A stretch of DNA of 64,000 nt from Halocafeteria seosinensis (Eukaryota; Sar; Bigyra; Bicosoecida): positions 115,390-179,389 of the forward strand of contig LVLI01000146.1 of the NCBI GenBank assembly GCA_001687465.1, read 5' to 3'. The position numbers were made by a program, and so were the translations under genes. This document shows, piece by piece, positions 46,201 to 56,854 of the stretch (position 1 is its first letter; every line of letters starts with the position of its first letter). The notes under the pieces were generated by a model, which did not search any database, had not been told where the DNA came from, and was given only the letters and a program-made list of their open reading frames with translations.

Positions 46201-48970
46201 GGCTTTCACTCCTTGCAGAAGCTGATACAATTGTCCTTGTGGCACCAAAAAAGCAAGAATATATGGAAATACCCTCTCTTCCTGGCTTGGTGGTAGCTGC
46301 GAACAATCTCGAAAACAGTGAGCGCAAAACGGCATCGCAATAGAGTATCTCAGCGCTCCACTCCCACAGATTTCGAGAGGAAGCACGCTATACTGCTTGG
46401 ATCTCATGTCCTCCACTGCCAAAGTGGTGGCGACCAATTGGGATCCCATCGATAGTCCTGCTCGTGGGGCTATTGTAAGAGGAACAAACGATACTCGGTT
46501 GCATAGGATCGTCCCGACGTTGCCGGTCAGGGTCAAGTCTAGACGCTATAACGCTGACCTGGGGGCTCCGACGAGTTGACAGAATTTAAGAATTGAGTGA
46601 AACCAAAGTCACAGCTGATATTATCCGGAATTGAATTCTCCTAGAAAGATGCTAGGAGAAGAACTCAGAGCGTGGTCCGCAAATTTGGACGTTCTCAGTC
46701 AGTGAACCGGGACAAGCGAGATTTGGGAGCCACGTAGTCGCTCTCAGAGAGTGGAACTTCCCGCGACACCATTAATGTATAGCTGCAACTTTTTCAGGCG
46801 TTTTGGACCTCAACAGCCCCCAGTTTTAAGGACTCCGATACGAGGGCACACAGAATTGGCGATTCATTGGACTGTGCGGTTTTCTCTTTCACAGAAAACA
46901 GCGCAACCAAAAGTGGCAACCAGATATCAATCGATGTTGCCATTGCATCATGTCCCCAACCTGAGAGTGCCTTCGACTGCACTGGACTGGGTAGGCAATC
47001 AGGGTCCGATTCTTCATTCCCCAATGGAGTGATTTGCCTACCGGCCCGCGGATATCCTCCTGACGTTGTAGTCATTCTAATTTTCTGCTCGTAACCCTTT
47101 CTATTCGCGAGAGTAAGCGAAGAACTTCAGGGAGGCAGACGAGGGCTGGGTCGATGGGTTCTGAGAGGGATCACTTGCATGGCACTTCCAGGATAAACTG
47201 AAAGGCGAACAACCAATCATTAGACGATGACAAACGAGCGACCGGAAAGGTCTTATGCTATTGTTAAGTGCGAAGTATTTAAACCAAGAGACATAGCCTG
47301 TGTAGTCTAAGTGTGGTTGACACTGCTTTCCTCGGGCTGGTTGCGGCGCTTTTGTTTCCTGAAACTCCGATGGTGGAGAGAGTGATGAATAATTACGTAA
47401 TTCGACGTTCTTTACTCTATCGGACATTTGGCAATTATTTTGAGAGCAGTCTGTGTAAGTCTAAAACCAATATGGGTGTCCTCACTGCGATCAGCGCTGG
47501 ACTATGGCAAATTTTCAGGCACCCAGCCCACCTATGTTCTAGGTTAGGACAAACCTCGCGAGCATCGATGCTATACTTTGCACGAATTTGGTGGAAGAAT
47601 GAAGCACCGTTAGATATAGTACAGATCTGTTGCGCCTGCATCAGCACTGGCCTGCAGTGGACTACGGATGAAGACAAGAGACAGTACAGCACGCGGTTAA
47701 AATAGGTTATACGAAACCGGCAGCAGCTCTTATCCGATGCTCCTTATGTGGACACTAAGGAAAACAATATTGCAGTAGAATTTACTTGAACGTTGATTCC
47801 TGTGTCTGTAACGTCACCGTTTCGTAGGAGAGTGGGGCCCGTGCGTTGTACATGTACTGTAATGATCACCTGAGTTGAACTTCTATGTTGAACCGGAAAA
47901 GAACGCAGCTGCGGAGTCTCCCGTGGTGGCTACTGTTGGAATGAAATGCTTCATTTGAATGAAGGAGTAGAAGCCACAGTTGCAGACGTTGATTCACTAA
48001 TATAGGAAGACTAGGGTGTGTGTGGACAAGTGTTCAGTGGCCCGTAGTTCTGGCAGTTGGAGCTGCCGCATTTGGTTGGCGACGTCCTAACGGTCAGCTA
48101 GAGTTGGTCTTTTTTTCTTTTCTTTTTTCCTCAAAGAAACACAATATACAACCGATATTTCTTAATTTGAATATGCGCTCATCGAACCTCCAAGTGACAC
48201 ACCCAGGGCCGCCCTCCGGGTGTCCTGACACGGAGGGCGTCGGAGTTGAAGGGATCAGCCGGCTGTCGTCAAAGGGCTCCCAGATGCCGAATTGTTCGTG
48301 GACTTGATTTGACCCTAGGCCTGACAGAAACATCTTGCCACTTTGAGTAGATCGGTCCCCCTGCATTGGTGTCCTTAGGGTGTGTAAGAGTAGTGCACGG
48401 AGAGGCTGTTATTCGGTCGTTATAGACTCGTTAAACAGCCCCCTTTTTTTCTCCAAAAGCTGTGAGGAAAAGAGTTAATCTTCCAATGCGGGAAACATTT
48501 TTAGCTTTAGAGCAATATTTACGAGAAGTTACCTTTTCCGTTCGTCCACACGTGGGCCCCAAGCCGACTAGGTGTTCCTAACCAAGGGCACTGAGTCCGA
48601 ACAGGGTCTCCTGAATTCGGTTTCGTAGCAAGCGTGGGAGACTGGTCTCACCCGAAAAGAGCCGGTCACTAACCAAGGGACAAACGGCTAACTAAACCCC
48701 GTGGCTCTTGACACACCCTCCAGATTTTGTGGGCACACAATATAAGAGGATCTCCACCTGTTCGTTCTGACCGAGCGCCAGGAAAATAGCGTTGTGGAGT
48801 AAAACCCGCCATCTCATCACGAGCGTCGGGTGTGGCAGTCAACCGCGTTGAAGAGAACATTCTTGTGAAGGAAGCCACTGCTGTCATTGACACACTTGAA
48901 TGGTAAGTGTAGCACAGCTGTCGTTAAGGTATTATTGTGGAATAAATACCGCCTTAAGATACTGCAGAAT
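43264..48970. other. Gene-poor 5.7-kb region
   Basis: Frames here are short, occur on both strands and share no splice logic. The best is a minus-strand frame at 43851-43547 with a C-x-x-C (WCSSCLGRVFS) and CRNPIVLDDYKQF, possibly a zinc-binding fragment or a broken gene, but it lacks a usable ATG in that frame. A 131-codon minus frame at 46141-46536 and a plus frame at 47313-47705 have no recognisable motif. A (GT)n-type imperfect inverted repeat sits at about 44807-44829 and 45045-45067. I found no tRNA or rRNA. It could hold long non-coding RNA, decayed genes or regulatory sequence of the homeodomain gene. Confidence 0.4.
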
Positions 48971-49966
48971 ATGGATGTGCTTGGGGAAATTTGCGCTGAA
49001 GAATACCAAGGAACCCGGCAAACTGCGGCAGCTGCCACCCACAAGCAACGAGCAGTTGCAAATCCAATATATCAGCATAATGGTCGTCCCGCTCCACTGT
49101 GGAAACAAACACTGGATGAGACTGTAAAAGAGTTCGAATTGACCCCTGAGCGACGTCCCCAGAACGGAAACCTCCGGAGCGAAACCGCAAGCAGATTCGG
49201 GCACGACCTTGCTCCAGGTAACGATTGTAGTGCAGTTCTCGAGGAAAGGGATGCACACATAGGCATTCAAATGACTAATGCGCTTTGTCGGCTTGATAAC
49301 CGCTACAGAACATCTAGTAGCGACTCTGTTGCTTTTGCGCCGCCCAAGCTACAGGAATGTCAACAGCACACTCGCAAGTCTCCTCGGCTTTGTCGAAGTG
49401 GCCTGTCAGAACAAGCTGTCCCTCGTCAGGTTAGTGGAGACTCAGAAAGTTCCAATGGGTACGCTAGTAATCCTCCCCCTCGTGCTGAACTTCCTCGGAA
49501 ACGATTCACTGAATATCAAACTCAGTTCTTGAGAAGCAAGTTTTTGAAACGGTGGTTTTACCCTTACTTCGAACAGGATGAAATGGAGGAGCTCGCAAAT
49601 AAAATTGGTCTTCGGAAAAGTCAAGTGCATGATTGGATTCGGACTAACAGAGCAAGAAAGTGGAGAAATAATGTTCCGTCACATGTGTTCGAACTCGTGG
49701 AAGTTATTCGCCAGCAGCGATACAGTTTCTGGGTCACTAAGGAATGTTTTAGCTACGCATTCGGAGAACGCAAAGAAGTATCTAGTTTGCCCATTGATGC
49801 CACCCTCACGATTGATTGCGAAACTTGCCGACAAAAGCACACCGAATTTTTGAAGGAGGCCAAAACTGGGTTGGACATGTTGCCTCCAATAATGCGCAAA
49901 GACATTCCATTCACATCGCATATTCCTGTAGCGCTTAGCTACTGCTTGATTGGACTGTCTAGATAG
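48971..49966 (+). CDS. Atypical homeodomain transcription factor
   Basis: This 331-residue protein starts at ATG 48971; the longer frame opens only at TTG. The ATG lies 4 nt after a good acceptor (CTGCAG, with GTAAGT at 48902), so a 5'-UTR intron is likely. Residues about 174-235 form a homeodomain: RKRFTEYQTQFLRSKFLKRW, then PYFEQDEMEELANKIGLRKS, then QVHDWIRTNRARKWRN. Helix 3 has W-I-R-T-N-R where the usual order is W-F-x-N-x-R, so one residue seems inserted between the Trp and the DNA-contacting Asn, and Phe is replaced by Ile. The C-terminal region has a CETCRQKH motif and no known domain. It is a DNA-binding regulator by inference; targets unknown. Confidence 0.75.
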   Translation: MDVLGEICAEEYQGTRQTAAAATHKQRAVANPIYQHNGRPAPLWKQTLDETVKEFELTPERRPQNGNLRSETASRFGHDLAPGNDCSAVLEERDAHIGIQMTNALCRLDNRYRTSSSDSVAFAPPKLQECQQHTRKSPRLCRSGLSEQAVPRQVSGDSESSNGYASNPPPRAELPRKRFTEYQTQFLRSKFLKRWFYPYFEQDEMEELANKIGLRKSQVHDWIRTNRARKWRNNVPSHVFELVEVIRQQRYSFWVTKECFSYAFGERKEVSSLPIDATLTIDCETCRQKHTEFLKEAKTGLDMLPPIMRKDIPFTSHIPVALSYCLIGLSR

Positions 49967-50458
49967 TATTTGCTCACTATGGATATGGGATGTAACTTGG
50001 CTGATGAGATATTTCTTCCATCGAATTGGAACGGGGAAGTACAACCGTGTGTGTGTATGTGGAAAGTACAGAGTTATAACTAGGATGTTGGTATGTTGTG
50101 TTATGGAGGTCACCAAAAAATTCGAATGAAACACCCTTCTGCATTTGGTCACTGTCACACGATTATCCTCCTTCTTATTTTGAATGCAAGAGTTGACTTT
50201 GTGCAACCAGGCCCTCCAGGGATTCGGTCATTGCAGAATTTTGGCGCACTGGCGACTTCACAATGCTCTTTCGGGCCTTCATTTGGTGCACTCAGTTTAT
50301 GTGGTGTCTTTATAAGTTGCTCATTCGTTGGTAGTATTTAAGATGATCTTACTGATGGAGCGAAATGCGCCGTAGGAAGGGAGGAATATGAAAAATGCGG
50401 CTATGGCAGCCTCCATTTGCGACTTGAAAAATGTATATGTGAGCTCCATGTGACCACA
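49967..50458. other. Intergenic region
   Basis: About 490 bp between two genes on the same strand. I see no supported gene. Confidence 0.45.
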
Positions 50459-52687
50459 ATGAAGCCTACAATGGGCCCATCTTCCCGTACGTTCGGGTAC
50501 AAGCCCTCGATGGCGCCTCAAGACGACAGGGAATTCTATGCAAGGATCTCGAACAAAGAGTACTCGTATCACAATCGGATCCCGGTGCCGGTTAACGCTG
50601 AATTTCGTTACGCGATTCCTCCATCTAGTGACGATGCCAGCACATTAACCCAAGCTTCCGTGGCCGAGCATGTTGCTGATTCTGTCTCCAGAGCTGTATC
50701 CGTACTCCAAAAGAATCGGCATAGTCTTGCGCCTCAAAGGACGATCCAAACGTATTCAACTCCAACAGAAAGGAATCATGCTTTCCCTGAGGAAGTAGGA
50801 ACATCGCCAACGTCGACAACGGTATCAGACGAAGTTACTCTCGGCCAGCAGTCAACGAAATCTTTTCGAGAATCTGAATCGGGAAGAAAAAAGGAGGGTA
50901 GAGCAACAGACAGAAGCATGCTGCGTCAGACGTCAAACCGAGCAGACATCAATGGCAGTGATCTCGAATCGTGGAAGCAAGAGGCTGACGAGTTCCTTAG
51001 AATGGCAAAGAAGTCTATTCATGGCCTCTCACATATGTTTGCTGCATACAGTGACGAATTCAGAAAACAAAAAGATAATAAAGTGCTGCATTCTCTGGTG
51101 CAGTCGATTGACTTTCTCCGCGAGCAAGCCCAACTTATGGTGAAATTGGCTCCTTCCGCTAAGAGGGACACGCATTTCTTCGTTGCCCACGAATCAGATG
51201 GCGCGACAAAGAAGGAGTACCTCAGTCTCGATGAGAACCTTGGTAGAACACCAGAGGAATGTCATCCTCGCATCCAAGAATTGGACCGGTTGGAACACGT
51301 ACTAACCGCACTCACCGACTTCTCCAACCAGGGCACTAATTTTTTTACCTGTTTTAGTCGAGATACTCAACAATTGGGCAAAACGTCAGTGCTGAGTAAT
51401 GGTGCAAGTAGGGACCATGCGCATTCAGCTCCGTCAATGGAGGAACCCTTTCGGTCACTGTCAGTCTGTCATTCGACGTCGTTCACCAATACCCCGGGTA
51501 GTACTAGTGTTTCAGATACTTCGGGAAAAACTACAGCCGGGGAAAAAATTGGGAATTCCGGAAGAGTTGGTGCAACGGACGCTGCAGTGGAGTTACTCGA
51601 AGAGGATCTTCAGCTCCTGCAGAATTACAACGAATCCAAACAGCGAGCAGCAACGGGTACAAATAGCAAGTATGTATCGCACCATGCAACCAATGTAAAG
51701 GGATATGAGGGCCTGGAGGGCATTTCCTACCCTGATGCATCGATTTACACTAATACGACTGGCTCTTACGTGATTGAGGAGAACGAGGGGAGACAAGAGA
51801 ATGACTTGAAGCAGGAAATTCATTCGAAGGAAAAGTTCGGCACTGTAAGTGAAATGATTACGAAAGCAGGAGGGAGAGTTAAAGTGGAGAAACTGCACAA
51901 ACAAATTACTCATCGCACGCGTGAAACGCTAGAGATGATTTCGCAAGATATGGAAGAACTTCGCCACGAGCTAAGTCGTACACATAGCAAGGACAGAGTC
52001 GAAAAAACCTTATCTGTGTCACTCAGTGATTCATCGAGCAGCACATCTACACTCGCTCATTCGGACGATGCGGATGGTGTTCGTGATGGCCCTTCAGACA
52101 GCAGACGTGATCATATCGCTGGGGATCACGACCTAGGTCTTGGAGGACTAAGGATCACGAAGGCCGAATCTGCGGAGTACCCGGGTAATTATGGAGAGCA
52201 GCCGACAGCGGCTAATCATGGGCGAGGTAGTGTCAGTGCGGGGGGTCAACGGAACAGAAGAATGACTCGCAATTCTATCATGGAGAGCACGGACGGGCTA
52301 GCCCTCGCTGAACAAGAGCTTGATGGATTAATAGACACAGCAGGTAGTAAGACAAATGTGACAAGCAATGGACCGATGTATAGCGTAGGTTCCGCAGGAG
52401 TGTCTTCGTATCAGGGACAAGAACTACCTCATCATGGTACCGCGGCTAGTCCGCAGGTGAAACCGTCGAGAGGCATGACATATCGTTGGACCAAAGACGC
52501 CTTGAGGCGATCCTTGTCAGTGAAGTATACCCAGCTACAACATTATGCATACAATGCAGGTTTATCTCGAGGCGCACATTCGTCTGCACGAGATACTTCG
52601 ACCATGCTGAACCCAGGCTCCGGAATCCAGGGGATTGCTCGAAGCCGTGGGACAAGGTCAAAGCCAGGTGATCCTCGATGGAGATAA
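50459..52687 (+). CDS. Large low-complexity protein with central helical segment, unknown function
   Basis: This intronless frame of 742 residues starts at the first ATG (MKPTMGPSS); the longer frame begins at TTG. I do not recognise it. Residues about 169-235 are predicted helical (SWKQEADEFLRMAKKSIHGL, LVQSIDFLREQAQLMVKLA). A second amphipathic stretch lies near VKVEKLHKQITHRTRETLEM. The remainder is Ser/Gly/Asn-rich and probably disordered. The C-terminus is basic (RWTKDALRRSLSVKYTQLQ, then SRGTRSKPGDPRWR). No signal peptide or membrane helix is seen, so it could be a cytoskeletal or nuclear scaffold. The stop is 13 bp from that of the convergent ABHD11-like gene. Confidence 0.7.
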   Translation: MKPTMGPSSRTFGYKPSMAPQDDREFYARISNKEYSYHNRIPVPVNAEFRYAIPPSSDDASTLTQASVAEHVADSVSRAVSVLQKNRHSLAPQRTIQTYSTPTERNHAFPEEVGTSPTSTTVSDEVTLGQQSTKSFRESESGRKKEGRATDRSMLRQTSNRADINGSDLESWKQEADEFLRMAKKSIHGLSHMFAAYSDEFRKQKDNKVLHSLVQSIDFLREQAQLMVKLAPSAKRDTHFFVAHESDGATKKEYLSLDENLGRTPEECHPRIQELDRLEHVLTALTDFSNQGTNFFTCFSRDTQQLGKTSVLSNGASRDHAHSAPSMEEPFRSLSVCHSTSFTNTPGSTSVSDTSGKTTAGEKIGNSGRVGATDAAVELLEEDLQLLQNYNESKQRAATGTNSKYVSHHATNVKGYEGLEGISYPDASIYTNTTGSYVIEENEGRQENDLKQEIHSKEKFGTVSEMITKAGGRVKVEKLHKQITHRTRETLEMISQDMEELRHELSRTHSKDRVEKTLSVSLSDSSSSTSTLAHSDDADGVRDGPSDSRRDHIAGDHDLGLGGLRITKAESAEYPGNYGEQPTAANHGRGSVSAGGQRNRRMTRNSIMESTDGLALAEQELDGLIDTAGSKTNVTSNGPMYSVGSAGVSSYQGQELPHHGTAASPQVKPSRGMTYRWTKDALRRSLSVKYTQLQHYAYNAGLSRGAHSSARDTSTMLNPGSGIQGIARSRGTRSKPGDPRWR

Positions 52688-52700
52688 ACACGCGTTTCAC

Positions 52701-53894
52701 CTAGTTACTTTCGACTTTGTCGACGAATGTAGACAACGTTTTTACGAAACCCTGAGGATTTTCGGCGTGCACCCAGTGCCCAGCATTGGGAATCGTCTCC
52801 AGCTGCATCTCGGGGAATATTTCTTTAATTGTGGGAACATGAGCGTCCTGCACGTAGTCGCTAGTGGCTCCTCTGATGAATAGTGTCGGGATTGAGGTAG
52901 ATCCATTCTCTGGAGACGAATGCAGAAACAACGAGTGAGTGTTAGGAAGTAAGGGAACGGAGTATGATGAGAACGTTACACGCTTAGCTTACCGTTAAAG
53001 CCAGATAAATCATTCAAAGACTCAGCAATCACCTTCGTATTGACTCGCCATTGAAATCCGAGACCGTCATCGCTGCGCACAAGGTTTTGAAGAAGAAATC
53101 CTCGAATTCCTTGCTGCTGCTGGTGGGCCAGGAACGACAGAGTAAAACGAATGGAATCTAATACGAATCTGACAGCAGATTAAATAGTCCGTACAATTTC
53201 ATTTTCCTTCAGATAATTATCAATGTCCTTTCGAGAAGTCGCTTGGGATACAGGAGCATTATGAACCAACTGCACAATGTGCTGAATCATGCCCCACTGA
53301 GTGCTACTAGCGTTCTCTCTGTAAGTGACAGGAGCAATATCGACGACGGTCAGCGACTTGAAAATTTCCGGGTGTGTGAGTGCGAGCATCATGGCTACTT
53401 TACCGCCCTGTAATTGGACACAATTACGCAGCGCATCGTGTAATAATGCTTCTCAAGAGTTCCACGATCGGGAAAATGCTTCAGCTTTCATTTCGCCGTG
53501 GGGAAACACGTACCAATGAATGCCCGACAAGGTGAATCGGTTCCAATGCATGCGCTTTAATCTCGTGGTACACATCGGCGCTCATCTCCTCAAGCGTCAT
53601 AGTGTTAGCATGGGGACTCAGACCATGATTTCGGAGGTCCGGAAGCGCTATTCTCCTCCCTTTTGCGAGCGCTTCATGCCGCGCAATGGAGCGAAAATTG
53701 GACGCTGACCCCATAAGACCATGAAGAATCATCATTGGGTGTTTATGCTCCTGAGGGCCATCTTGCGGGTCGTACGAAACCACATTCAGGCCGCGGGCGA
53801 GTGCTGCAAAGTAGTGTCTCTGTCCCTGTATGGGTTGTTTTAGCGCTAATAGACGGCTATTCCGTCCCAATAATGAAGTGTATACCCCTACCAT
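52701..53894 (-). CDS. ABHD11-like alpha/beta hydrolase
   Basis: This is a serine hydrolase of the ABHD11/YbfF esterase group, often mitochondrial. Four exons (53894-53514, 53407-53195, 53119-52993, 52909-52701) give 309 residues. Features: oxyanion region MMILHGLMGSASNFRSIA, LPDLRNHGLSPH, nucleophile elbow GHSLGGK with Ser near residue 126 (the motif is split by intron 1), DIAPVTY, and the catalytic-acid and His regions (TLFIRGATSDYV and NAGHWVHAENP). The N-terminal 30 residues lack acids and contain several Arg and Lys, compatible with a mitochondrial presequence. The acceptor of intron 2 is a CAG-CAG-CAG run, so three in-frame splice forms differing by Gln are possible. It is divergent from CDC123 with 62 bp between ATGs. 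Confidence 0.87.
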
Positions 53895-53956
53895 AGTGTT
53901 GAATAAACTATATATTGTCTACTCTATCTAACCTAGTCACTGTAATAGCTCTAAAA
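53895..53956. promoter_or_regulatory. 62-bp bidirectional promoter
   Basis: The divergent ATG codons of the ABHD11-like gene and CDC123 are only 62 bp apart. The spacer is AT-rich. Confidence 0.5.
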
Positions 53957-55311
53957 ATGGCGTCAGAAGAGCTCAACGGAGCTCCTTCAGATCACGCGGA
54001 TAATGAGGCTCTTCCCGTGGTTTTCCCTTCGATAAAAAACATACCATGGAGTGAAAAAGAGAAATGCCGCTTTTCTCATTGGTATCCTCAATTTCGGGAC
54101 ATGACCATCAAATCGACCATGGTACCACTCCCCCAAGACTTCGTGGACTACTTGAAACGAGATAAATTAGTGGCTCCTAAACCGAGTATTTGGCCCCTTC
54201 ACCCGCATGACCCGCGTGTTCCCCTCTACGGGGAAGAGGGTGAGGAGGAGGACGACGATGACTCCTCGCTGGAATCGCTCCAACGGCAACAGGAAGAGAG
54301 ACGAAGCAGAGAGAATGGTCACCCCCGAAGGAGCAGCAGTAGTAGTGACAGTGAGGCAGGAGAAGCTGATAGTGAGCCTCCGACTTTTCCTGAGCTGGAA
54401 AATTCGATTCAATCCATGCTCGATGAAATGGGACCTTGTTTTGCCAAATTGGATTGGAGTTCGTGTCAAGATGCTTCATGGGTCTCTGGCACGTCCAAGA
54501 TAGAAACTATTGGTGACGCGTTTCTGCTCTTGCAATCCTCCACGACTATTCATGACGATATTCGAACAATGTAAGTTGAATTCTCGTCCCTGAATCCACT
54601 TTCAAGTTATCTTTACGCGAAATTAATGAGTACGACTGTGTACAGCGAGCAGGAAGCACCAACAGAGACGCCTTGTCAATTGGTGTTTCGGAAATGGAGA
54701 AATTTGTACCCCTCGCAAGAATTTCGGCTTTTTGTAGTAAATGGAAACCTATTTGGTACGTACAAGCAGACGTTTCCCTAGGTTCTCATGTATTAAAGCT
54801 CTTTTTTGTTACTGCGACAGCTATATCTCAAAGGAATTATACCGAATATTATGAGCATCTACAAGATGAGGATACTCAGAAGCACCTGGCTAGCTTGATA
54901 TCTAGTTGGTTTTTGCAAGAAATTGCACCGAACCAAACGTTAAATCAATGTAAGTTTCACCGAACCGACGAAAGAATATCGATGACCTTTCTCAAGGCGC
55001 GTGGCCAAGTGCATGCAGATACGGTGGACATATACATAGATCGAAAAGAGCGGATTTGGGTTCTCGACTTTTCCAACTTGTGTTCCGAGACGAAAACACT
55101 GCTGTTCGACATAAGCGAGCTGAACCCATCAATTACCCCCCTCGTGCCTACTTTAGAGCATGGAGGCGTGTATATTCGTGTAACTTCCGGAGACAGCATT
55201 AGGCCGTCCGAGCTTACTCAGGCTTCTCTACCGTCAGACCTGCAGCACTTACGCAATGTATCAGATTTAGAAACATTCCTAAACGATGTCAAGGCATCAG
55301 AAACGGGATGA
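53957..55311 (+). CDS. CDC123: CDC123 (D123) eIF2 assembly factor
   Basis: CDC123 is an ATP-grasp-fold chaperone needed to assemble the eIF2 heterotrimer and hence for translation initiation and cell-cycle entry. Three exons (53957-54570, 54646-54755, 54821-55311) give 404 residues. Landmarks: FSHWYPQFRDMTIKSTMVPL, LPQDFVDYLKRD, FPELENSIQSMLDEMGPC, FAKLDWSSCQDASWVSG, LVFRKWRNLYPSQEFRLFVV, GISQRNY-like AISQRNYTEYYEHLQ, and VDIYIDRKERIWVLDFS. An acidic/Ser-rich insert (about residues 97-145) separates the first motif from the core, as in other D123 proteins. It starts at the first good ATG (MASEELNG). Confidence 0.93.
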
Positions 55312-55349
55312 GTTGAAAGAGATCCAGACAGCCACCATTGAGAAACCGA

Positions 55350-56128
55350 TCAAGACCATAGCTTCTTAGCGTTCTCTTGGAACATGGTGTAGTACTTCTG
55401 GTGTAAACTGCTTGCGGACTCGGGCACGTAATCTAGAGGGAAAGAATCGAACTCATCGACGGCATCTAAGAGCGCAGGGTTTCTCTCGACGAGTTTGAAG
55501 ATTATATTACTATTGTCATCAGAGGCCCAGCACGCTGAATGGATAAAGCGATTGGTATGATGGTTACGGCAATCACTGCAGTGGCATTACTTACCATCAT
55601 GCAAGGGGGTTCTGCCGTTTTCATCACAGACGTTGTACCAGACCCCATTGTCCAGCAGAAATCGGGCAATTGGGCTTGCACGGCGCTTGCACGCCCGATG
55701 CAACAGCTGCAAAACGGTTCAATGTAAAACGCGATAAATCTGTGATATGGAGTCTCACTCACAGTTTGCCCCGCGTTGTCTGGTAAGTTTAACATCAGTT
55801 GTGCGGAAGGATTAGTCCGCACAAATTCTTGAAATACGTCGATTCTCATTGTTTCGATGCCTTCGACGAGCTTTGAATACCATTTTGGCAATTCGAAGTG
55901 GTTGTCTTTACACCAAGCAAGAGACAGGTCAAAATCCGACTCTCCAAAGATCTCCTCCTTTGTCTTCTTGGCTCCCTCGAGTGCATTATCGAAAGCCACC
56001 AACGAGGACCAACCTTCTCGTAGAGGGGAGAACCTACGAATTTCACCTTGATGATACTGTTGCAAGGTTTGAACAGCTGGTCGGCAGCGTATGAACTCTA
56101 TGTCCGTCTCTGCGATAGTTTCCGGCAT
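55350..56128 (-). CDS. Ankyrin-repeat protein, 220 residues
   Basis: Three exons (56128-55763, 55706-55595, 55534-55350) give 220 residues. The C-terminal half contains about three ankyrin repeats seen only after splicing: LLHRACKRRASPIARFLLDN, NGRTPLHDACWASDDNSNII, then FKLVERNPALLDAVDEFDSF. The N-terminal half is helical and acidic (EEIFGESDFDLSLAWCKDNH). Ankyrin repeats mediate protein binding; no enzymatic domain is visible. The layout is loosely like ankyrin proteins that occur alone in many protists. The stop is 38 bp from that of CDC123, which is convergent. Confidence 0.75.
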
Positions 56129-56338
56129 AGTGACCAAGGCTTGTCGGTGCAGTTCTTCGCAGCTTCATAGCATCTTACCGCAATGCGGCGATCGGTTTTC
56201 TTGCTCAAGTTTCTTGTTCTCCGTCTTGTAAATAAATTTGGAGACCAGAAGAAATTCTAACATGGAAAGTTCTCTGTGAGTGCATGACCATGGTAACAGT
56301 GGACCATCAACTTGTACCCCCTACTTGTAAGACACTCC

Positions 56339-56854
56339 TCACTCTTCCGGGTCGCCATCTTCCTGGCGCCAGCATCCTTTGTGTGGCCATTGTCGGCAAT
56401 TCCGAATCACAGACTCAGCACGACTGGTTGCCTCTGATTTGATGCGCTCAAATTTTGGACCGCGATAGAATCCTCGAGGAGCCTTACCGTCTGTAGCTAC
56501 AGTGTGCAAGTGAACGTGTTGGACGGCACGTAGTGGAATAACGCTGCAGAATCAGAGAATGTTACCTTCTTTGTTTTCCACTGTAATATTCGGATGAACA
56601 CTCGAGGATTTGTCTCGCGTATACAAATTCAGCGCACTTAGCGCCTGCTCGGACAGAGGTACATGTCGCACCTCCTGGATAGCATCCGTGAACTTCGTTG
56701 ACGGCTGGAGCTGCTCCAGTCGCTGGACCAATTCAGGAGCCGCATAGTGGTTCTGTTTCGCCTCTGTATTGCATGACTGGCCCTCAATATGAGATGGTGC
56801 AATGTTTGTCTCCGAAGAGCTGGGCTCTTTGCGGGTTGAAAATCCTTGTGCCAT
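56339..56854 (-). pseudogene. Possible small gene interrupted by an in-frame TGA
   Basis: An ATG frame of 101 codons (MAQGFSTRKEPSSSE...) ends at a TGA (56552-56554). The same frame then continues open for about 70 codons with coding-like sequence (SVIPLRAVQHVHLHTVATDG, FYRGPKFERIKSEATSRAES, RNCRQWPHKGCWRQEDGD) to a second TGA. A GTAACA...CTGCAG pair brackets the stop but is only 22 nt and would shift the frame. The options are a pseudogene, a base error, recoding, or a wrong model. I do not recognise the protein. Confidence 0.35.
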
